64,000 bases of DNA from DATKAB01 sp964542745. GTDB lineage: Bacteria; Eisenbacteria; RBG-16-71-46. The position numbers were made by a program, and so were the translations under genes. The stretch is from NCBI GenBank assembly GCA_964542745.1, contig CAZIVR010000001.1:47731-111730 (forward strand), written 5' to 3'. The notes beneath the pieces are model-generated. The model did no database searches. It had not been told where the DNA came from and saw nothing but the letters and a program-made list of their open reading frames with translations. This document shows positions 37,453-44,160 of this stretch, in pieces; within the stretch, counting starts at the first letter, position 1; the number at the start of each line of letters is the position of its first letter.

Positions 37453-37803
37453 CTAGGGGCGCGGCCCGAACCGGGCGACGAGGTAGTCGCGCAGCGTGTC
37501 GCGCTCGCCCTCGGAGAGGGGCGCGCCCCACGCCCGCATCTGCGCGAGGGTCTTGTCCCAGGCCGTCGAATCCTTGCGCTGCTGGGTGAGCATCGAGGCC
37601 GAGTGGCACATGAGGCAGGCGCGCCCCGCGATCTCCCGCCCCGGCGCCTCGGGCAGCGTGTCCGCGTAGAGCCGCGCCACCGTCGGCGGCTGCCGGGTCT
37701 TGCGGGGCGTCTGCGAGCGCGCGTCCGCCAGCCACCCGGCGGCGGGCAGCAGCGCCAGCGCCGCCAGCGCCGCGAGCGCGACCCCCCGCTCAGGCGCGCG
37801 CAC
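37453..37803 (-). CDS. small c-type cytochrome, SorB-like
   Basis: The 116-residue product has a signal segment (ALAALAALALLPAAG) and a single haem-binding motif C63-L-M-C66-H67, with methionines at 71 and 88 as possible sixth ligands. Its start overlaps the end of the molybdoenzyme gene by 14 bp. A monohaem cytochrome directly behind a sulfite-oxidase-type enzyme is the SorAB sulfite dehydrogenase arrangement, where it accepts electrons in the periplasm. The assignment rests on context; sequence alone says only cytochrome c. Confidence 0.75.
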   Translation of the reverse strand: MRAPERGVALAALAALALLPAAGWLADARSQTPRKTRQPPTVARLYADTLPEAPGREIAGRACLMCHSASMLTQQRKDSTAWDKTLAQMRAWGAPLSEGERDTLRDYLVARFGPRP

Positions 37804-38926
37804 GGACGGTCACCCGGTGGATCGAATTGTTGGCGTAGCCCGCGGCGTTCGCGCGCGCCGCGACGGGCTGGGTCTCCCCGGCCGCGTCGGTCGCACGCGC
37901 CGCCAGCTCCAGCGCGCCCGACGCCGGCACGTCCACGCGCAGCTCCCAGCGGCGCCACGCGAACGGACCGGCCTCGGGGCCGAGCGGCGCCTCGTGCCAC
38001 GTGGCCATGCCGTCCGAGGACACTTCGACCCGCCGGAGCGGCCGCCCGCTCCACGCCCAGCCGGCCACCGCGAGCGGCCCCGGGCTCACCTCGTCCCCGT
38101 CGCGCACCGAGGTGACCAGCGACTTCACCCGCACGTCCTCGACCGGCGGCGCGGTCGCGGGGTTCTCGCCCGGATACTGGTAGCGGTAGCCGCGCACCAT
38201 GAAGTGATTGTCGCTCGGGGTGCGCTCCACGCGAACGCCGGTCACCCACTTGGTCGAAGCCATGCCGTACCAGCCGGGCACGATCGCCCGGCACGGCGCG
38301 CCGTGGAGCGGCGGGAGCGGCGCGCCGTTCATCTCGAGGGCGAGCAGCACGTCGGCGCGCGCCTTGTCGCCGGGCACGCTGCGCAGGAACGGGGGCACCT
38401 TGCCGAACGGCGAGCGGTCGGCGGCCTCGAACCACACGTGCTCGGCGTCGTCCGGGGCGCCCGCCCGCTCGAGCACGTCGGCGAGCCGCACGCCCCGCCA
38501 GCGGGCGTTGCCCACCGCCCCGTGTTCCCACTGGGTGCCGGAGGTGTTCGGCAGCCGGTAGAGGCCGCGGCCGTTGCCCGCACACTCGATCACGCAGGTC
38601 ACCTCGTGCTGCGGCATCGCGCGCAGGTCGTCGAGACTCAGCGTGAGCGCGTTCCGGACCCGGCCGGAGACCTGCAGCCGCCACTCGCGCCGGACGAGGT
38701 CCGGGGCCGGCAGGTGGCACCGCACGAAGAACAGCTCGTTCGGGGTGAGCGCGGCGCGGTCAAGGGCGGGGAGCGAGGTCTCCCACTGGCGCGGCCACAG
38801 GTTGCGCTCGAGCAGCGGGGGTCCCGACGCGGCGGCCAGCGCGCCGCGCAGCGCGGGCAGGGCGGTGGCGGCCGCGGCGCCGAGCCCGGCGCGGGCCGCG
38901 AGCTGGAGCGCCGACCGGCGGTTCAT
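37790..38926 (-). CDS. sulfite-oxidase-family molybdenum enzyme (SorA-like)
   Basis: The 378-residue product starts at ATG 38926 with a twin-arginine-type leader (NRRSALQLAARAGLGAAAA). The Moco domain has VIECAGNGRG with C115 as the molybdenum ligand, GAPCRAIVPGWYGMASTKW and a dimerisation domain from about 265. This is the sulfite oxidase/YedY superfamily, and the adjacent cytochrome favours a sulfite dehydrogenase. It would act in the periplasm after folding in the cytoplasm. It overlaps the flavoprotein gene upstream (ATGA) and the cytochrome gene downstream. Other substrates are possible. Confidence 0.85.
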   Translation of the reverse strand: MNRRSALQLAARAGLGAAAATALPALRGALAAASGPPLLERNLWPRQWETSLPALDRAALTPNELFFVRCHLPAPDLVRREWRLQVSGRVRNALTLSLDDLRAMPQHEVTCVIECAGNGRGLYRLPNTSGTQWEHGAVGNARWRGVRLADVLERAGAPDDAEHVWFEAADRSPFGKVPPFLRSVPGDKARADVLLALEMNGAPLPPLHGAPCRAIVPGWYGMASTKWVTGVRVERTPSDNHFMVRGYRYQYPGENPATAPPVEDVRVKSLVTSVRDGDEVSPGPLAVAGWAWSGRPLRRVEVSSDGMATWHEAPLGPEAGPFAWRRWELRVDVPASGALELAARATDAAGETQPVAARANAAGYANNSIHRVTVRARA

Positions 38927-40161
38927 GCCCCGACCGTCCGCGCGCAGTCGCGCGCGATGCGGGCCACGATCTCCGCGACCTGGCGGTAGCCGGTCTCGAG
39001 CAGGAAGGCCGGATGGCGCCCGTAGGACTTGGCGCCCGCCAGGTAGAAGTCGGGCTCGGGGCCGGTGAGCGCCTCGATGCCCGCGGCAGGCACCGCGAGG
39101 CAGTCGTCGCCGGCCTCGAGCAGGGTCGCGGCGAGCTTCATCGGTCCCTCGGTCGCGTAGCACGAATGCACCTGCAGCTCCCGGAAGATCGAAAGATCGG
39201 GGTGGTATCCGCAATTGACGATCACGTGGTCCACTTCCTCGAGCCGGGCTTCCTCGCCGAGCACCAGCGCCACGCGGTAGCGGTGGGTCGCCGAGTTGAA
39301 CTCGAAGCCCTCGACGCCCGCGCCGCCGATGTGGACGACCGCCGGGTCGCTCCCGGCGAGCAGCGCCCGGGCGCGCGCCAGCAGTTCGCGGCGCGCGGGG
39401 AGCGGATCGCCCTCGACCGGCGCGTAGAGACGTTCGCGCGGGGCGCGCGTCACCCACGCCACGGAGGTTCCGGGGACCTCGGCGGCGAGGCGCGCGAGAT
39501 CGCTCACGACGGTGGCGGCGCTCGTGCCGGAGCCGATCACCATGACGCGCTTGCCCGCGTAGCGCTCGCGCCGGAGCCCGAGCACGTCGTCGAGGTGGTA
39601 GGAGAGCTGCGGGGCGACGTACAGCTCCTGCCGCGCGGGGATGCCGCCCAGCCCGGCCCAGTTCGGGTTGCCGTAGGTGCCCGAGGCGTCCACCACCGCG
39701 AACGCGTGCAGGAAACTCTCGCGACCCCCCGCGTCGCGCACCAGCAGCCGGAAGGGGTGCTCGCGCCGCTCGGGCTTCGCGATCCAGTCGCCCTTGAGCG
39801 CCCCGCGGCGGCTCAGGTGGACCACCTTCGCGTGGGCATGCACGCGCCCGGCGAGCGCGGGAAGGCGCGAGGCGGGCCCGAGGGCGCGCTCGGCGAACTC
39901 GGCGCCGGTCGGGCATTCCTCCGCCGGGGGCGCGGTCCAGTCCGACCGCTCGAGATGGGCGCGGGTCGCGGGCCCCACGTTCATGCGCCAGGGCGTGAAC
40001 ATCCGGACGTGGCCCCACGCGATCGGGTGCGAGGCCACCTCGCCGCGCTCGAAGACGTGCACGTCGAGCCCGGCGTCGAGGGCGGCGAGGGCGGTTTCGA
40101 GGCCGACGGGGCCGGCGCCGATCACGGCGAGGGTGTTGCGGGCGGGCTGGGACTGGGGCAT
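38923..40161 (-). CDS. FAD-dependent NAD(P)H-type oxidoreductase / flavin monooxygenase-like
   Basis: The 412-residue protein has two dinucleotide-binding motifs: IGAGPVGLE near 14-22 for FAD and VIGSGTSA near 205 for NAD(P)H. A GYHPDLS motif and a C-terminal FLETGYRQ helix are also present. The arrangement is like flavin-containing monooxygenases or thioredoxin-reductase-like flavoproteins. Its stop overlaps the start of the molybdoenzyme gene (ATGA), so it belongs to that operon. A role in oxidising a sulfur compound to feed sulfite to the next enzyme is a reasonable guess from context only. AGGA lies about 8 bp before the ATG. Confidence 0.75.
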   Translation of the reverse strand: MPQSQPARNTLAVIGAGPVGLETALAALDAGLDVHVFERGEVASHPIAWGHVRMFTPWRMNVGPATRAHLERSDWTAPPAEECPTGAEFAERALGPASRLPALAGRVHAHAKVVHLSRRGALKGDWIAKPERREHPFRLLVRDAGGRESFLHAFAVVDASGTYGNPNWAGLGGIPARQELYVAPQLSYHLDDVLGLRRERYAGKRVMVIGSGTSAATVVSDLARLAAEVPGTSVAWVTRAPRERLYAPVEGDPLPARRELLARARALLAGSDPAVVHIGGAGVEGFEFNSATHRYRVALVLGEEARLEEVDHVIVNCGYHPDLSIFRELQVHSCYATEGPMKLAATLLEAGDDCLAVPAAGIEALTGPEPDFYLAGAKSYGRHPAFLLETGYRQVAEIVARIARDCARTVGA

Positions 40162-40343
40162 GGAGGATCCTGATCGAGAGGGGTGGTGACCGGGGGCCAG
40201 ACTAGCCCAAACGGATCGGACGGGCGCGCCCCGCCCCGGCGCCTCGCGTCGCGGATCCCGGCGAGTCCCGGACCGCGGGGTCCGCCGCGCCGGACCGCGC
40301 CGGCCGACTCAACCGCCCGCCGCGCCGGGCCACGCCCGCGGAC

Positions 40344-42164
40344 TCACCGGCCCGGCGGCAGCGAGTCGCGGAGCATGCGGAAGCGCTCGGCGAGCAGCGG
40401 GGCCTCGGGATTGAGCCGCCGGGTTTGTTCGAGCTGGGCGAGCGCCTCCGGCCAGCGGCGCTCGAGGATCTCGAGCGTGGCGAGCGTGCTCCGCGCCCGC
40501 CAGTTCCATTCCGACTCGCGCAGTTGCCGCTCGAGCTCGGCGCGCAGCGCGCGGCGGGCTTCCGGATCGAAGTGCGCGGCATGCATCCGTTCCGGCAGCG
40601 CGCGATCCCCCGCCGGGAGGATCGAGTAGCGCTCGCGCGCGGCCAGGTCGGAAAACCTCCCGGACCGCCGCAGCCAGAGCGCCGCCACGTCGTCGAGGAA
40701 CACCAGCGCCCAGGTCGAGTCGGCGTCCAGCCGGTCGAGCAGGTCCTGCCGCGGGAACTGCGTGCGCGGCAGCAGCAGGTAATCGAACGAATACTTCGCC
40801 TCGAGCGCCCGCCACACCGGCTCCCGTTCCCAGGAGAGGGCGTAGAGATCCTGGTCGGCGCGGGAGCCGGTGACGTGGATGTCCATGAACGGCAGGCGGT
40901 CGCGCTGCGGCCAGAAGCGCCACAGCTGGTAGCCGGCGAAGTGGAAAGCCCCGAACGATCTCCCGCGCACGCCGTGCTTCTCGATCCAGTCGCAGGCCCG
41001 CACCGGGAAGGCCCGCCAGTCGAGGCCGAACCCCGGCCGCCACGGCTCCTGGAGGAGCTGCGGGACCGCGCCGAGCGCGATCAGGAGCGAGGCCCCGGCC
41101 GCGCGCGCCGGGGCGCTTCGCAGCGCAGGCGGCAGGCGCAGGGACTGGACCCCCCACGCGAGATCCCGCGCGAAGATCGGCGCCGCCGCCACGCACAGGA
41201 ACCCGAGGAAGCGCTGCGCGCCGAGCGCCGAGGCGAAGAACGCCGCGTAGACCAGCGTGTCCACGAGGTCGCCGCGGCGCCGCACCAGCCGCGCGAGCCA
41301 CAACCCCCACGCCAGCAGCATCCACACGAGCAGGCCGTCGCGCCGGTGCGCCTCCCACGTGATCGGCTTCAGCTCGAGGATCATTCCGAAGAGCGGCTGG
41401 TGGCGCCATTCGAGCAGGTACTGGAAAGGCTGCCACAGGGCCCGCCATCCGAAGGGATTCACGAAGCACGCGGCCGCGCTCGCGGCCAGCACGAGCGCGA
41501 GCCGGGCCGGCGGCCGCGCTCCCGGCCGGCCGCGCCCCGCGGCGAGCCCTTCGGCCAGCACGTGGAATCCCGTGAGCGCGAGCGGGAGGTAGTAGGAGAC
41601 GTGGGCGTTGGCCCAGACCCACGTGATCGGGACGATCCACGCGGAGCGGTCGGGCCCGCCGCGCCGGCGCGTCTCGAGGATCCACACCTGGAGCGCGAGC
41701 AGCAGGCACGCGAGCGTTTCGGGACGCACCATGGAGCGCGACCGATAGAGCAGCGCGCACCACGCGATCGCCACCACCACCGTGACCCCGCGCGCCCCCA
41801 TCCGTCGCGCCGCCAGTCCGGCGAGCGCGAAGGTCGCGAGCGTGAAGCCCCACCGCCACGCCATCAGGCCCCATTCCCCGGCGAGCGCGTAGAACGGCCA
41901 GAGCAGCGCGCGGAACAGCCACGACGGCAGCAGGTAGGGCTCCCCGAACGTGGGCCACGTCCACACGTTGGTGCGGGGGATCGCGTGGCCCTCCCAGAGC
42001 GTGCGTCCCACCCGCAGGTGCTGCCAGAGGTCGGGATCGTAGAGCCGGTATGAGACGCCGAGGCCGATCACGACCGCCGCGACCCCGAGCACGAGCAGCC
42101 GGTAGGGGCGGGGGAGCGGGAGGGAGACGGCGGGACGGCCGGAAGGCTTGCTCGCTCGCTTCAG
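40344..42164 (-). CDS. polytopic membrane protein with soluble C-terminal domain
   Basis: About ten hydrophobic helices occupy residues ~20-400 (from the start chosen here). A soluble part follows with DIHVTGSRADQDLYALS and a TPR-like end (ERRWPEALAQLEQTRRLNPE). The layout resembles GT-C-fold glycosyltransferase-like membrane proteins, with YDPDLWQHLRVG near the first loop, but no catalytic motif is certain. The start is probably CTG at 42164: GGAGG lies exactly 6 bp before it, and a TAGACT box at 42238-42233 would start the transcript downstream of the first ATG option (42221). That ATG or 42350 would give longer products. Confidence 0.75.
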   Translation of the reverse strand: MKRASKPSGRPAVSLPLPRPYRLLVLGVAAVVIGLGVSYRLYDPDLWQHLRVGRTLWEGHAIPRTNVWTWPTFGEPYLLPSWLFRALLWPFYALAGEWGLMAWRWGFTLATFALAGLAARRMGARGVTVVVAIAWCALLYRSRSMVRPETLACLLLALQVWILETRRRGGPDRSAWIVPITWVWANAHVSYYLPLALTGFHVLAEGLAAGRGRPGARPPARLALVLAASAAACFVNPFGWRALWQPFQYLLEWRHQPLFGMILELKPITWEAHRRDGLLVWMLLAWGLWLARLVRRRGDLVDTLVYAAFFASALGAQRFLGFLCVAAAPIFARDLAWGVQSLRLPPALRSAPARAAGASLLIALGAVPQLLQEPWRPGFGLDWRAFPVRACDWIEKHGVRGRSFGAFHFAGYQLWRFWPQRDRLPFMDIHVTGSRADQDLYALSWEREPVWRALEAKYSFDYLLLPRTQFPRQDLLDRLDADSTWALVFLDDVAALWLRRSGRFSDLAARERYSILPAGDRALPERMHAAHFDPEARRALRAELERQLRESEWNWRARSTLATLEILERRWPEALAQLEQTRRLNPEAPLLAERFRMLRDSLPPGR

Positions 42165-42232
42165 GGGGATCCTCCGGACCGACTCGGGCGACCATCCGCC
42201 CCTCCGCCACGTCCCGGGCATCGGGCCCGGCG

Positions 42233-42261
42233 AGTCTAGCCGCCGTCCCGGGGCCACGCCA
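42233..42261 (-). promoter_or_regulatory. putative promoter of the membrane-protein gene ending at 40344
   Basis: Minus strand TGGCGT (42261-42256), 17 bp, TAGACT (42238-42233). Transcription would start near 42226, too close to use ATG 42221 with a ribosome site, but fits the CTG at 42164. Confidence 0.4.
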
Positions 42262-42332
42262 TGCCCGGGGGTGGCCGCGCCCCGGCCGACTCCGCCCGCC
42301 CCGCCCCGGGGCACGGCGGGCGAAAAAAGTCC

Positions 42333-42360
42333 TTGCGCGATCCCCGCCAATTGCTAGGCT
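42333..42360 (+). promoter_or_regulatory. putative promoter before the terminator-like hairpin
   Basis: TTGCGC (42333-42338), 16 bp, extended -10 TGCTAGGCT (42352-42360). It would drive a short leader through 42395-42437 into the membrane-protein gene. Confidence 0.45.
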
Positions 42361-42394
42361 GTTGGCGTTTCTTCGCCATTCAGCGGAGCGAAGG

Positions 42395-42437
42395 AAGGCC
42401 GGCCGGGAGATGGCGCCTGACCGGCCTTATTTTTTTT
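42395..42437 (+). terminator. intrinsic-terminator-like hairpin in a leader (possible attenuator)
   Basis: AAGGCCGG (42395-42402) pairs perfectly with CCGGCCTT (42421-42428) across an 18-nt loop and is followed by ATTTTTTTT (eight T at 42430-42437). This is a classic rho-independent terminator on the plus strand. No plus-strand gene ends just upstream; it lies about 35 bp after a promoter and 3 bp before an ATG. It therefore looks like an attenuator or the end of a ~70-nt RNA. Confidence 0.7.
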
Positions 42438-42439
42438 CG

Positions 42440-42859
42440 ATGGGACTCCTGAAGAATCTCGGACTCTTCTTCATCGTGTTCCTTCCGGCGGTGGCACTGG
42501 CCAGCATGCTCCTGGCCGGACTGCCGGGAGCGCGAGCGGCGGTTTCCCCGGAGTGGCGGATCGGTTGGAATCCCGTGCCGTGGCTGATCATGACGGCGCC
42601 GTGGCTGCTGCCGACCATCCTCCTCGTCCCGGCCCTCCATCTGCTGGGCAAGTGGCTCGTGAGGAAGCGATCGCGAGGGAACGCCAGGCTCGTGATCGCG
42701 CTGGCCTCGTCAGTGCTCTTTCCAGCCGCAGCGCTCGCCCTGTGGGGCCCGAGCAACCTGCGGGTGGACTTCGTGCTGCCGATCGTGATCTCGGCGCTGG
42801 GCTACGGGCTCGTGTTTCGACTCCCACGATTCGTTTCCGCGGCGGTGGGGGGCGCCTAG
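42440..42859 (+). CDS. small integral membrane protein of unknown function
   Basis: The 139-residue product has four predicted membrane helices (LGLFFIVFLPAVALASML; PWLIMTAPWLLPTILLV; LVIALASSVLFPAAALAL; VLPIVISALGYGLVF). No family is recognised. An in-frame ATG at 42410 would add ten residues but sits in the terminator loop. ATG 42440 lies just after the T-tract with no Shine-Dalgarno. Expression probably requires read-through of the hairpin. Confidence 0.65.
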   Translation: MGLLKNLGLFFIVFLPAVALASMLLAGLPGARAAVSPEWRIGWNPVPWLIMTAPWLLPTILLVPALHLLGKWLVRKRSRGNARLVIALASSVLFPAAALALWGPSNLRVDFVLPIVISALGYGLVFRLPRFVSAAVGGA

Positions 42860-42913
42860 GCTCCGCTCGAAATCGCCCCGCTCGCGCGCCGTGCTCGCCC
42901 CGGGCCTGACCGG

Positions 42914-44074
42914 CTACCCCTGGAATTCCGCCACGATCGGCGCGTGGTCGGAGGCGCGTCCGGGACCGTCGAGCCCCGGGACCGTTCGGCCGCTTCCCCC
43001 CAGCCAGCCGCGTCCCGCGAACCAGTCGAGCCGCAGCGCGCCCCGCCGTTCCGCGAAGCCCATCACCGCGCGGCCCACCGGCCCGAGCACGCGGCGCAGC
43101 AGCGCCGCCTCGTCGATCCGGTCGAGGCGGAGCTGCAGCGTCGGCTCGAAGTCCACGAACGAGGTCCACTCGAATCCCGCCTCCCGGAGCAGGTCGAAGA
43201 GCGGCTCGCGGAACCGGCCGCGGTCGGGGCGCGCGAGGCGGCGGCGCAGCGGTCCCGGCGGCCAGAACAGCAGCGCCCCGGCGCCGGTGAGCGGCGAGTG
43301 CCAGAGGCCGCGGTCGAAGGTGTGCGTGTTCCAGTCCCCGGCGAAGATCACGGGCCGCCGCTCGTCGCCGAGGGCTTCGAGGATCAGGCGCACCTGCGCG
43401 GCGCGATGCGCGCGGGTGCGATGCACCTCGAGGTGGGCGGCCACCGCCACGAACGGCGCCCCGGGCCGCTCGACCTCGACGATCAGCCCGATGTTCCGGC
43501 CCAGCATGCGCTCGGCGTCGAACTGAACCTCCTCGGGGCTCGGCAGGTCCACGATGCGCACCCGGCCGAGTGGCCAGCGCGACAGGATCGAGAGGCCGAA
43601 CAGCGACTCCTCGTTCTCGCGGGTTCCCGCGGTGAGCGCGTCGTCGTCGCGGCCGATCGTGGTCTCGAGGAAGAGCGGCACCCACACGCCGCCGCGGCCG
43701 AGCGCGCGGGCCAGGTCGGCGGTCACGTCGCGATTCCCGGCCCGGGCCATGCCGAGGTCGATCTCGTTGAAGAACAGCAGGTCGGCGTCGCGCAGGTCCG
43801 GGTGCTCGCGGAGCGCCGCCTCGACCTGCTCGTAGCGGTTGCCGTGCTCGACGTTCCAGTGCACGGCCCGCAGGCGGGGCGGCGAGAGGGGCGCCGGCGC
43901 GGCGGGCGGGGGCTCGGGAATCGGGTAGCGGTGCACCCGGTGGAGCAGGGCGTGGAAGCGCGGCTCGAGCGCGCTCCATTCGCGCGACGCGCGCATCGCG
44001 GCGAGGGTGCGGTGGCGCGCGATCGCCCGCTGGAGCGCGCGGCACTCGACGAGGAGATCGGGGTCGCGTCGCAT
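42914..44074 (-). CDS. endonuclease/exonuclease/phosphatase (EEP) superfamily protein
   Basis: The 386-residue protein contains the EEP metal-dependent hydrolase core. VHWNVEHGN and FNEIDLG (metal-binding Asn and Glu), AAHLEVHRTRAHRA (His of the active site), GDWNTHTFDRG (Asp-Asn pair) and SDHAPIVAEF at the end (terminal Asp-His) are all present, so it should be active. Substrates of this superfamily range from DNA to phospholipids and inositol phosphates; none can be assigned. No signal peptide. TATCCT lies 10 bp before the ATG and no Shine-Dalgarno is seen. It is divergent from the GH1-type gene. Confidence 0.85.
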   Translation of the reverse strand: MRRDPDLLVECRALQRAIARHRTLAAMRASREWSALEPRFHALLHRVHRYPIPEPPPAAPAPLSPPRLRAVHWNVEHGNRYEQVEAALREHPDLRDADLLFFNEIDLGMARAGNRDVTADLARALGRGGVWVPLFLETTIGRDDDALTAGTRENEESLFGLSILSRWPLGRVRIVDLPSPEEVQFDAERMLGRNIGLIVEVERPGAPFVAVAAHLEVHRTRAHRAAQVRLILEALGDERRPVIFAGDWNTHTFDRGLWHSPLTGAGALLFWPPGPLRRRLARPDRGRFREPLFDLLREAGFEWTSFVDFEPTLQLRLDRIDEAALLRRVLGPVGRAVMGFAERRGALRLDWFAGRGWLGGSGRTVPGLDGPGRASDHAPIVAEFQG

Positions 44075-44160
44075 GGGGGCCGCGAGGATAGCAGCCGTCG
44101 CGCGGGCGCGGCCGCGCCCGAGCTTCCCGGCGGCTCCCGCCTCCGGTAGCGTCCCGACCC

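Noticed and set aside
35151..38720. Kinase gene extended to 1189 codons
   Set aside because: Everything before MIGTRLAHYR is a shadow of the cytochrome and molybdoenzyme genes; the kinase domain begins at its proper N-terminus at 37400.
37790..40018. Single 742-codon frame apparently fusing a flavoprotein-region peptide to the molybdoenzyme
   Set aside because: The upstream part is out of frame with the real flavoprotein. The molybdoenzyme has its own twin-arginine start at 38926 with an ATGA overlap.
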